Assembly (NCBI GenBank): GCA_963818205.1
Contig: CAWFRG010000010.1
Location: 1 to 16,000 of the forward strand
DNA: 16,000 nucleotides
Source of the DNA: CAVVYV01 sp963818205
Lineage (GTDB): Bacteria; Actinomycetota; Thermoleophilia; Solirubrobacterales; 70-9
Direction of reading: 5' to 3'
Shown here piece after piece: positions 6,966 through 13,437 of the stretch (within the stretch, counting starts at the first letter, position 1; every line of letters begins with the position of its first letter). A program made the position numbers and the translations under genes. The notes under the pieces are model-generated. The model was not told the DNA's origin. It was given only the letters and a program-made list of their open reading frames with translations, and did not search any database.

Positions 6966-8203
6966 GGACCCCCTCTGATCAGCTCGTCGACCGCCTGTTC
7001 CGGCACGAGTCGGGGCGGGCGGTCGCGAGTCTGATCAGGGTCCTCGGCGACTTCGACCTCGCCGAGGAGGCGGTGCAGGAGGCGTTCGTGGTCGCACTCG
7101 AGCGCTGGCCGGGCGACGGCGTCCCCGACAACGCGGGCGCCTGGATCACCCGCGTCGCGCGCAACAAGGCGATCGACCGGCTGAGGCGCGAGCGGACTCT
7201 GCAGGTCAAGAAGGAGGTGCTGGAGGGCCTCGAGGGGCTGGCGCCGACGTCCGAGGAGCTGGAGGCGGAGGACGAGCCGGAGATGCCCGACGACCGGCTG
7301 CGCCTGATCTTCACCTGCTGCCACCCCGCGCTCCGGCCGCAGGCCCGGGTGGCGCTGACACTGCGCACTCTCGGCGGCTTGACCACGGCCGAGATCGCCA
7401 GCGCATTCCTCACCTCCGAAGCGACGATGGCCCAGCGGCTGGTGCGGGCCAAGGCCAAGATCCGCGACGCGAAGATCCCGTACGAGGTGCCCTCGGCCGA
7501 GCAGCTCCCGGAGCGGCTCACCTCGGTGCTGGCGACCCTCTATCTGATCTTCAACGAGGGCTACTTCGCCTCGAGCGCCGAGGGGCTGATCCGGACCGAA
7601 CTCGCCAACGAGGCGATCCGTCTCGCTCGGGTGCTGGTCGAGACCCTCCCGGGCGATCTCGAGTCGCGGGCTCTGCTGGCGCTGATGCTGCTCCAGCACT
7701 CGCGTAGGGACGCGCGGGTGGACGAGGCGGGGGAGATGGTGCTGCTGGAGGACCAGGACCGCTCGCGCTGGGACAGGGCTCAGATCGAGGAGGGGCTGAG
7801 GTTGGTCGAGCCTCTCACCGGAGTGGTCGGCCCCTACGCGATCCAGGCGAGGATCGCCGCGGAGCACGCCCGCGCTCGGCGCGCCAAGGAGACGGATTGG
7901 CGCCGGATCGGCCTTCTCTACGCCCAGCTGCGACGGATCCAGCCCTCACCCGTGATCGAGCTCAACCGCGCGATCGCGGTGGCGATGGACGAGGGGCCCG
8001 AGGCCGGGTTGGAGCTGATCGACGCGATCGAGGGTCTGGACCGCTACGCGCCCTTCCACGTCAGCCGCGCCGACCTCCTGGGGCGCCTCGGCCGGGGCGA
8101 CGAGGCCGTGGAGGCCTACCGCCGGGGGCTCGAGCTCAGCACCAACCCGGTTCAGCGCGCCTTCCTCGAGCGGCGGATCGAGGAACTCGGAAAAAACGTC
8201 TAG
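6962..8203 (+). CDS. ECF42-type RNA polymerase sigma factor with C-terminal TPR-like extension; start codon unusual
   Basis: This ECF sigma factor has region 2 at about residues 7-80 (VDRLFRHESGRAVASLIRVL, then WITRVARNKAIDRLRRER). Region 4 is at about 110-175 (RLIFTCCHPALRPQARVALT, then LTTAEIASAFLTSEATMAQR). A helical extension of about 235 residues follows, ending in TPR-like repeats (RADLLGRLGRGDEAVEAYRR). The extension and the flanking DGPF genes mark the ECF42 group, where the extension is needed for activity and no anti-sigma factor is known. The conserved N-terminus reads open back to 6941, but no ATG, GTG or TTG precedes GTG 7073, which would cut off most of region 2.1. The codon where homologues would start is ATA 6962, overlapping the YCII stop as ATAG; from there the length is 413 residues, normal for the group. 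The function is sure, the start is not. Confidence 0.85.
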   Translation: MGTPSDQLVDRLFRHESGRAVASLIRVLGDFDLAEEAVQEAFVVALERWPGDGVPDNAGAWITRVARNKAIDRLRRERTLQVKKEVLEGLEGLAPTSEELEAEDEPEMPDDRLRLIFTCCHPALRPQARVALTLRTLGGLTTAEIASAFLTSEATMAQRLVRAKAKIRDAKIPYEVPSAEQLPERLTSVLATLYLIFNEGYFASSAEGLIRTELANEAIRLARVLVETLPGDLESRALLALMLLQHSRRDARVDEAGEMVLLEDQDRSRWDRAQIEEGLRLVEPLTGVVGPYAIQARIAAEHARARRAKETDWRRIGLLYAQLRRIQPSPVIELNRAIAVAMDEGPEAGLELIDAIEGLDRYAPFHVSRADLLGRLGRGDEAVEAYRRGLELSTNPVQRAFLERRIEELGKNV

Positions 8204-8222
8204 TCGGCGCGTTTCGCTCGTC
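8197..8222 (+). promoter_or_regulatory. Candidate ECF-sigma promoter of the third YCII gene
   Basis: CGTCTA (8197-8202) and CGTC (8219-8222) are 16 bases apart. The -10 side is embedded in TCGTCGTTA, which is also present at the first YCII promoter (6087-6095). The -35 half overlaps the sigma gene's stop codon and matches TGTCGA only partly. The shared -10 block and the shared hairpin that follows argue that both promoters use the same sigma factor. Confidence 0.4.
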
Positions 8223-8234
8223 GTTATCGTGAAA

Positions 8235-8251
8235 GCGGCGATTGGCGCCGC
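8235..8251 (+). promoter_or_regulatory. Leader hairpin shared by two YCII genes, copy 2
   Basis: GCGGCG/CGCCGC encloses the loop ATTGG, 17 bases before the third YCII start. The stem is identical to that at 6105-6121 and the loop differs by one base, although the sequence between hairpin and start codon has diverged. Retention of an exact stem suggests function. Confidence 0.5.
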
Positions 8252-8268
8252 TCGAACAGGAGGTAGCA

Positions 8269-8661
8269 ATGAGTAGGTTCTTGGTGTCCCTGATCGGCGA
8301 CGAGTCCTTCATCGAGCAGAGCACGCCTGAGCAGATGGAGGAGATCGTCGCGGAGATGGACAAGTTCAACGACGAGCTGAACAAGGCGGGCGTCTATCTG
8401 CAGGGCGAAGGCCTCGGTCCGAGCGCCTCGGCGCGGACGCTCCGCTACGGGAAGGACGGCAAGGCCGTGGTCACCGATGGCCCGTTCGCGGAGTCGAAGG
8501 AGCAGATCGCCGGCTTCTGGATCCTCGAGTGCGACAACCTCGACGAGGCGGTCGAGTGGGCCCAGCGCTCACCGGTCCGCGAGGGCGCGATCGAGATCCG
8601 GGCGATCCCGGATACGGCGGAGGAGAACATCGAGCTCTACAAGGAGCAGGCGCAGGCCTAG
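8269..8661 (+). CDS. YCII/DGPF-domain protein 3
   Basis: This 130-residue YCII-related protein starts MSRFLVSLIGDESFIEQSTP and has VTDGPFAESKEQIAGFWILE. It is more diverged from copies 1 and 2 than they are from each other and ends in a polar tail (ENIELYKEQAQA). ATG 8269 follows AGGAGGT by four bases. It lies 65 bases after the sigma gene and has its own candidate promoter and leader hairpin, so it can be transcribed apart from the upstream operon. A strong hairpin follows the stop. Confidence 0.9.
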   Translation: MSRFLVSLIGDESFIEQSTPEQMEEIVAEMDKFNDELNKAGVYLQGEGLGPSASARTLRYGKDGKAVVTDGPFAESKEQIAGFWILECDNLDEAVEWAQRSPVREGAIEIRAIPDTAEENIELYKEQAQA

Positions 8662-8669
8662 CCTGGGAC

Positions 8670-8709
8670 CCGCAGCGGCCCGGCTTCCAACCGGTCGGGC
8701 CCGCTGCGG
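8670..8709. terminator. Bidirectional terminator hairpin between convergent genes
   Basis: Arms 8670-8682 (CCGCAGCGGCCCG) and 8696-8709 pair over 13 bases with a single bulged C at 8700 and a 13-base loop. It fills the gap between the third YCII gene and the convergent dehydrogenase. No U-tract follows on either strand, as is common for actinobacterial hairpin terminators. Confidence 0.7.
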
Positions 8710-8714
8710 CCGGC

Positions 8715-9923
8715 CTAGAGCCCGTACGAGCGCCCGAGCACCTCGAGCATGATCTCGTCGGTGCCGGCTCCGATCCGGTTGAGGCGGGCGTCGCGGTAGG
8801 CGCGCTCCACCTCGTACTCCTTCATGTAGCCGTAGCCGCCGTGGATCTGGATGCAGTCGTCGGCGACCTCCTCGATCATTCGGGAGGCGTAAAGCTTCGC
8901 CTGGGTGATCTCCCGAACCGGGTACTCGCCATTGGCGAAGCGCCAGGCGGTCGCGTAGACCATCTGCTTCGCGGCTTCGATCTTCACCGACATCTCGGCG
9001 AACTTGTGGCGGATCGCCTGGAAGCGGCCGATCGGGCGGCCGAAGGCCTGGCGCTCCTTCGCGTACTCGAGGGTGCGTTCGAAGACGCGCTCGGCGCCCG
9101 AGACGCAGCCGATCGCCGCCACCAGGCGCTCGCCCTGGAGCTCCCAGGAGATGTGGTAGAAGCCCTTGCCGACCTCGCCGAGCACGTTCTCCACCGGTAC
9201 CCGAACGTCCTGGAATGAGAGCTCGCCGGTGTCGGATGCGTGCATGCCCATCTTCTCGAGCTTTCGGGAGACGCTGAAGCCGGGCACCTCGTTGCCTTCG
9301 GAGTCGCGGACGTCGACCACGAACAGAGTGATCCCATCGTGGCCTGCGTCCGGGTCCGTTTTCGCCACCAGAACGATGTAGTTGGCGCGGAGGCCGTTGG
9401 TGATGAAGGTCTTGGAGCCGTTGATCACGTACTCGTCGCCATCGCGGATTGCGGTGGTTCGGATGCCGGCGACGTCGGAGCCGGCGCCGGGCTCGGTGAT
9501 CCCCAGGCAGCTGATCAGCTCGCCCTTGATCGAGGGGACCAGGTAGCGCTGCTTCAGGTCCTCGGTGCCGAGTAGGTGGATCGGCGGCGTCGCCATGTCG
9601 GTGTGGACCGCGAAGCCCATGTTGAGCCCGCCGCAGCCGCTGTAGCTCATCGCGTCCGCGCGCACCAGCGAGTAGAAATAGTCGCCCCCCTGGCCGCCGT
9701 ACTCCTCGGGGTAGCAGAGGCCGATGTAGCCGAGGTCGGCGGCCCGCTTCAGGATCGAGTCGGGCCAGAGGTTCTCCTCCCAATCGAACCGGTTCGGGGT
9801 GCACTCCTTCAGCACCCACGACTTCATCGACTCGCGCAGCTCCTCGTGCTCGTCGGTGAAGATGAAGTGCTTGCGGTGCGCGCCGTGGTCGGGCTTGATC
9901 ACGGTGTCGGTTGTGGCGGCCAC
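8715..9923 (-). CDS. Acyl-CoA dehydrogenase, isovaleryl/long-chain catalytic type
   Basis: This 402-residue FAD enzyme oxidises an acyl-CoA to the 2-enoyl-CoA and passes electrons to an electron-transfer flavoprotein. It shows the N-terminal helical domain (FTDEHEELRESMKSWVLKE), the FAD/substrate motif CLGITEPGAGSDVAGIRTT (139-157), TFITNG at 172-177, and the C-terminal IQIHGGYGYMKEYEVERAYR. The MCAD-type catalytic Glu is Ala386 (IGAGTDE). Glu265 in LQGERL aligns with the base used by isovaleryl-CoA and long-chain dehydrogenases. It is clearly a paralogue of the dehydrogenase ending at 4438. GTG 9923 lacks a ribosome binding site but follows a good -10 box by eight bases, so the mRNA is probably leaderless. 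Divergence from the crotonase operon suggests it performs that pathway's first oxidation; branched short-chain substrates are the best guess. Confidence 0.92.
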   Translation of the reverse strand: MAATTDTVIKPDHGAHRKHFIFTDEHEELRESMKSWVLKECTPNRFDWEENLWPDSILKRAADLGYIGLCYPEEYGGQGGDYFYSLVRADAMSYSGCGGLNMGFAVHTDMATPPIHLLGTEDLKQRYLVPSIKGELISCLGITEPGAGSDVAGIRTTAIRDGDEYVINGSKTFITNGLRANYIVLVAKTDPDAGHDGITLFVVDVRDSEGNEVPGFSVSRKLEKMGMHASDTGELSFQDVRVPVENVLGEVGKGFYHISWELQGERLVAAIGCVSGAERVFERTLEYAKERQAFGRPIGRFQAIRHKFAEMSVKIEAAKQMVYATAWRFANGEYPVREITQAKLYASRMIEEVADDCIQIHGGYGYMKEYEVERAYRDARLNRIGAGTDEIMLEVLGRSYGL

Positions 9924-9931
9924 CGTAGTGG

Positions 9932-9960
9932 AGTGTAGGACTTCTTACTTCCCACTGCAA
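9932..9960 (-). promoter_or_regulatory. Leaderless promoter of the second acyl-CoA dehydrogenase
   Basis: On the minus strand TTGCAG (9960-9955) is followed after exactly 17 bases by TACACT (9937-9932), then eight bases to GTG 9923. The spacing and lack of a Shine-Dalgarno suggest transcription starts at or beside the start codon. A dyad motif fills the spacer (see 9936-9954), the position used by MerR-family regulators, although their promoters usually have 19-20 base spacers. Confidence 0.55.
9936..9954. promoter_or_regulatory. Candidate operator, copy 1 (T-n-GGA-nn-T-nnn-A-nn-TCC-n-A dyad)
   Basis: The 19-base site is centred on 9945 and has matching half-sites T.GGA..T and A..TCC.A. An outer G9935/C9955 pair extends it to 21 bases. 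It sits between the -35 and -10 boxes of the dehydrogenase promoter. An identical dyad pattern lies exactly 42 bases away. Confidence 0.5.
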
Positions 9961-9977
9961 GCGGCGCTGATAGGCAG

Positions 9978-9996
9978 TAGGACGTAGCACTTCCCA
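9978..9996. promoter_or_regulatory. Candidate operator, copy 2 of the same dyad
   Basis: Centred on 9987, this site repeats T.GGA..T...A..TCC.A, with only the unconstrained bases changed. The 42-base centre spacing is four helical turns, so both dimers would lie on the same DNA face. The right end overlaps the putative -35 of the crotonase promoter. The MerR-family protein at 14670 is the obvious candidate ligand; a regulator encoded outside the window is possible. Confidence 0.5.
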
Positions 9997-10019
9997 TTCG
10001 TCTCCAGACCCACTAGGCT
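9991..10019 (+). promoter_or_regulatory. Candidate leaderless promoter of the crotonase operon
   Basis: TTCCCA (9991-9996) and TAGGCT (10014-10019) are 17 bases apart, and TAGGCT ends seven bases before ATG 10027. No usable Shine-Dalgarno precedes the ATG. The -35 match is poor, so the -10 and its distance to the ATG carry the call. Confidence 0.4.
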
Positions 10020-10026
10020 GGCCAGG

Positions 10027-10806
10027 ATGGCCGATGAGCTCCTCTACGAGGTCCGCGACGGGGTCGCCACCCTGACCCTGAATCGGCCGGAGCAGCGAAA
10101 CGCGCTCAACGCCGAGTTGCTCTCGGCTCTGGTCGATGGGGTGAAGCGGGCCCGTGACGATCCGGAGGTGCGGGCGGTGGTCCTGACCGGGGCGGGGGAG
10201 AAGGTCTTCTGTGCCGGCGCCGACCTCGGCGGCTTTGCCGCCGACGCATCCCTGGTTGAGAAGCACTTCGCCTCCGATCTCTTCCTCGAGTTCTTCAGGC
10301 TGATGCCGCGGCTCGGCAAGCCCTCGCTTTGCGCCGCCAACGGGCACGTGCTCGCCGGCGGCATGGGGCTCGCTCTCTCCTGCGATCTGCTGATCGCCAG
10401 GGAAGGCGCCCGCTTCGGCACGCCGGAGATAAACGTCGGCGCCTTCCCCTACATGATCATGTCGATCATCTACCGGAACGTCCCGCGCAAGAAGGTGAAC
10501 GAGATGATGCTGCTCGGCGAGCAGATCTCCGCCGAGGAGGCGGTCACCTACGGGCTCGCAAACAAGGTCGTCCCGGCTGGGGAGTTCGAGGCGGCGGTGA
10601 ACGAATGGGCGAGCAAGCTGGCGGCGAAGAGCCCGGTGCTGATGCGACTAGGCCACGACGCCATGTATCGCCAGCAGGACATGGCGCTGGACGACGCGCT
10701 CGAGTTCCTCCGCTCCCAGCTCTCACTTACCTTTTCGACGGAGGACATCCAGGAGGGCGTCAAGGCGTTCTTCGAGAAGCGAGACCCCGAATGGAAGGGA
10801 CGCTGA
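10027..10806 (+). CDS. Enoyl-CoA hydratase/isomerase (crotonase) family protein
   Basis: This 259-residue crotonase-fold protein hydrates or rearranges an enoyl-CoA. The N-terminal VATLTLNRPEQRNALN and the CoA/oxyanion segment FCAGADLGGFA (61-71) are typical. In the second oxyanion region (ANGHVLAGGMGLALSCD, 104-120) Gly114 occupies the place of the first catalytic Glu of classical hydratases (Glu144 in rat). Glu134 in FGTPEINVG keeps the second (Glu164). Single-Glu crotonases include isomerases and other reaction types, so plain hydration should not be assumed. In liu/atu-type clusters a gene in this position encodes a methylglutaconyl- or isohexenylglutaconyl-CoA hydratase, which is the contextual guess. 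The stop shares one base with the next start (TGATG). First gene of the right-hand operon. Confidence 0.9.
   Translation: MADELLYEVRDGVATLTLNRPEQRNALNAELLSALVDGVKRARDDPEVRAVVLTGAGEKVFCAGADLGGFAADASLVEKHFASDLFLEFFRLMPRLGKPSLCAANGHVLAGGMGLALSCDLLIAREGARFGTPEINVGAFPYMIMSIIYRNVPRKKVNEMMLLGEQISAEEAVTYGLANKVVPAGEFEAAVNEWASKLAAKSPVLMRLGHDAMYRQQDMALDDALEFLRSQLSLTFSTEDIQEGVKAFFEKRDPEWKGR
10793..10800 (+). promoter_or_regulatory. Ribosome binding site deciding the long carboxyltransferase start
   Basis: GGAAGGGA ends five bases before ATG 10806, inside the end of the crotonase gene. The alternative in-frame ATG 11001, where family homology begins, has no such site, which supports translation of the extra N-terminal segment. 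Confidence 0.55.
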
Positions 10807-12545
10807 TGGACGATCAGGCGGACAGGACCAAGACCGAAGAGCAGGAGGCGAGGGAGGGGCGGCAGAAGGCCGAGGAGCGCGACGCGGTCGGCGACGGGCA
10901 GCCCGCGAGTGAGTCTGAGCGCGCTGCCCCCGAAGCCGACGCAGCTCCGGCTGATGCTCCGGAGGCGCCGGGTAGCACCGAGCACGGCACCGAGACCGGG
11001 ATGAAGCACCTGGTGGAGGATCTTCATCAGCGCCGAGATCAGGCCAAGCTCGGCGGTGGCGAGGAGAAGATCGCGGTCCAGCACGAGCGCGGCAAGCTCA
11101 CCGCCCGCGAGCGCCTCGACCTGCTCTGCGACCAGGGCAGCTTCGTCGAGCTGGGAATCCACGGTGGGCCTCACTTCTCCCAGCGGGCGATGGAGGGGCG
11201 CGATGCTCCCGCCGACGGGGTGATCACCGGCTGGGGCTACGTCGACGGTCGCCCCTGCGCGATCGCCGCCTACGACTTCACTGTGATGGCCGGCTCGATG
11301 GGGATGACCGGCGAGCTCAAGGTCACTCGGCTTCGGGAGATGGCGCTGGGAAAGCGGATGCCGATGGTCTGGCTGCTCGACTCTGCGGGCGCCCGGATCC
11401 AGGAGGCGACCGGCTCGCTGTTCGCCGGTTCCGGCCACCTCTTCCGCGAGGAGGTGACGATGTCGGGGGTGATCCCGTTGGTCGCGGGGATGCTCGGCCC
11501 CTGCGCCGCCGGGACCGCCTACATCCCCGGGCTTGCCGACTTCATCCCGATGGTGGTCGGTCAGGGGGCGATGGCGCTGGCCGGTCCCCACCTGGTCAAG
11601 GCGGTCACCGGCGAGGAGATCTCGATGGAGGACCTGGGGGGCGCCAAGGTCCACTGCCGCAAGTCCGGCGTCGGCGACCTCGAGGTCGCCGACGATGCCG
11701 AGTGCATCGAGGTGATCAAGCGCTACCTCTCCTTCTTCCCTTCCCACTGCGAGGAGCGGCCGCCGGTGCTCGAACCCAGGGATCCCGAGGATCGGATGTC
11801 GGAGCGGCTTCTCGACATCGTTCCCGAGTCGTCGCGGCACCCGTACGACATGTACGAGGTGATCAGGGAGATCGTCGATGACGGCGAGATCCTCGACATC
11901 AAGCCGAAGTTCGCCCGCACCCTGATCACCTGCCTCGCCCGCTTCGGCGGCCAGCCGACCGGGATCGTCGCCAACCAGCCCAAGCACCTCGGCGGCATCC
12001 TCGAGAACGACTCCGCCGACAAGGCGGCGCGCTTCATCAACCTCTGTGACGCATTCGGCATCCCGCTGCTCTTCCTCCAGGACGTGCCCGGCTTCATGGT
12101 CGGCTCCAAGGTCGAGCACGCCGGGATCATCCGCCACGGGGCGAAGATGCTCTACGCGGTCTCCCGGGCGACCGTCCCCAAGGTGACGGTGGTCGTCCGC
12201 AAGGCCTACGGCGCCGGCTACTACGTGATGAACGGCAAGGCCTATGAGCCCGACCTGATCGTCGCCTGGCCGACCGCCGAGATCTCCGTGATGGGGCCGG
12301 AGGGCGCGGTCAACATCATCGGCCGCTCCGCGATCGAGGCCTCCGACGATCCCGATCGAACCCGGGCCGAGATGCTCGAGAACGTGAAGAAGAACATCGA
12401 TCCCTACATCGCCGCCAAGAACGCGCTGATCGACGACGTGATCGACCCGCGCGAGACCCGGCCGACGGTGATCCGGGGGCTGCGGATGGCGAAGGACAAG
12501 CGGGTCGAGCGGCCCTGGAAGAAGCACGGAGTGATGCCGGTATGA
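10806..12545 (+). CDS. Acyl-CoA carboxylase, carboxyltransferase (beta) subunit with acidic N-terminal extension
   Basis: This 579-residue subunit moves CO2 from carboxybiotin to an acyl-CoA. Two crotonase-like halves are present: the N-domain has the CoA/oxyanion motif GPCAAGTAYIPGLADF (231-246), and the C-domain has EHAGIIRHGAKMLYAVSRAT (437-456) and KAYGAGYYVMNGKAYEPD (466-483). Family members are about 515 residues; here residues 1-65 are an added Glu/Ala/Asp-rich stretch with no predicted fold. The start at 10806 is backed by a ribosome binding site and a TGATG junction. Motifs lie between the propionyl-type and methylcrotonyl-type enzymes, so the substrate is open (propionyl-, methylcrotonyl- or geranyl-like CoA). 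No biotin carboxylase or biotin carrier gene occurs in the window, so its partner must be encoded elsewhere. The stop overlaps the next start as ATGA. Confidence 0.9.
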   Translation: MDDQADRTKTEEQEAREGRQKAEERDAVGDGQPASESERAAPEADAAPADAPEAPGSTEHGTETGMKHLVEDLHQRRDQAKLGGGEEKIAVQHERGKLTARERLDLLCDQGSFVELGIHGGPHFSQRAMEGRDAPADGVITGWGYVDGRPCAIAAYDFTVMAGSMGMTGELKVTRLREMALGKRMPMVWLLDSAGARIQEATGSLFAGSGHLFREEVTMSGVIPLVAGMLGPCAAGTAYIPGLADFIPMVVGQGAMALAGPHLVKAVTGEEISMEDLGGAKVHCRKSGVGDLEVADDAECIEVIKRYLSFFPSHCEERPPVLEPRDPEDRMSERLLDIVPESSRHPYDMYEVIREIVDDGEILDIKPKFARTLITCLARFGGQPTGIVANQPKHLGGILENDSADKAARFINLCDAFGIPLLFLQDVPGFMVGSKVEHAGIIRHGAKMLYAVSRATVPKVTVVVRKAYGAGYYVMNGKAYEPDLIVAWPTAEISVMGPEGAVNIIGRSAIEASDDPDRTRAEMLENVKKNIDPYIAAKNALIDDVIDPRETRPTVIRGLRMAKDKRVERPWKKHGVMPV

Positions 12546-13435
12546 GCCGGTTCGAGGATCCGGTGATCGTCAGCTGCTCGATCTCCGGGGCGATCGCGAA
12601 CCGCGAGCAGTGCCCGGCGATCCCGTACACCCCGGCGGAGTACGCCGCGGAGGCGCGCCGAGCGGTCGACGAGGGCGCCTCCCAGATCCACATCCACGCG
12701 CGGACCCCCGATGGCACCCCCTCGTACGAGATCGAGGACTTCCGGGCGATCACCGAGGCGATCCTGGCCGAGGTCGGCGACGTGATCATCAACTACTCGA
12801 CCGGGGCGATCGGGGTGCCGATCGAGAAGCGCCTCGAGTACCTGCGCGAGCTGAAGCCAGACGTCGCCGCCCTGAACATGAGCTCGATGAACTACGCCAA
12901 GTACTCCCGGAGGCGAAAGGACTTCGTCTTCAAGGCCGTGTTCGAGAACAGCTTCGACACGATCACCGAGTTCCTGACCGGGATGAACGAACTCGGGATC
13001 CAGCCCGAGCACGAGTGCTTCGACGCCGGCCACGTCGCCAACCTTGATCCGTTCCTCGACATGGGTCTGCTCGAGCCGCCGCTGCAGATCTCCCTGGTGA
13101 TGGGGGTGAACGGCGGGATCAGGCCGAACGCTCGGAACGTCGGCTTCATGTCAGAGCAGATCCCCGGCGGGCCCGAGGGCCCGAACAACTGGCAGGTGAT
13201 CGGCGTCTCCCGCGACCAGTGGAAGCTGCTCGCAGCCTCGCTCAATCTCGGCGGCAACGTCCGCGCCGGGCTCGAGGACAACCTCTATCTGCCGAACGGG
13301 GAGATGGCGAAGTCGAACGGCGAGCTGGTCGCGAAGGCGCGGCAGATGGCCGAGGACGTCGGCCGGCGTGCCGCGACGGTGGCGGAGGCGCGCGGGTTGC
13401 TCGGGGTTCCCAAGCGCGAGACCGCGAACGCCTAG
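12542..13435 (+). CDS. Beta-keto acid cleavage enzyme (BKACE, formerly DUF849; Kce-like)
   Basis: This 297-residue TIM-barrel zinc enzyme belongs to the family that condenses a beta-keto acid with acetyl-CoA to give acetoacetate and a shortened acyl-CoA; the founding member is the 3-keto-5-aminohexanoate cleavage enzyme of lysine fermentation. The zinc ligands appear as His50 and His52 in QIHIHAR and Glu245 in VRAGLEDN. The loops INYSTGAIG (83-91) and SLVMGVNGGI (184-193) also fit. Family members act on many beta-keto acids, so a Kce substrate label would be overreach. It starts inside the carboxyltransferase stop (ATGA) and ends two bases before the racemase start, so it belongs to the pathway. 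Its product acetoacetate is also an end product of leucine-type degradation. Confidence 0.9.
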   Translation: MSRFEDPVIVSCSISGAIANREQCPAIPYTPAEYAAEARRAVDEGASQIHIHARTPDGTPSYEIEDFRAITEAILAEVGDVIINYSTGAIGVPIEKRLEYLRELKPDVAALNMSSMNYAKYSRRRKDFVFKAVFENSFDTITEFLTGMNELGIQPEHECFDAGHVANLDPFLDMGLLEPPLQISLVMGVNGGIRPNARNVGFMSEQIPGGPEGPNNWQVIGVSRDQWKLLAASLNLGGNVRAGLEDNLYLPNGEMAKSNGELVAKARQMAEDVGRRAATVAEARGLLGVPKRETANA

Positions 13436-13437
13436 CG

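Noticed and set aside
8569..10347. 592-codon minus-strand open frame across the second dehydrogenase, the terminator hairpin and the divergent promoter
   Set aside because: It is a shifted frame of the dehydrogenase (Arg/Pro/Gly-rich translation) and crosses strong promoter and terminator signals.
10548..12527. 659-codon open frame on the minus strand opposite the carboxyltransferase
   Set aside because: It mirrors a well-conserved plus-strand gene, its protein has no recognisable motif, and high-GC coding sequence commonly leaves an antisense frame open.
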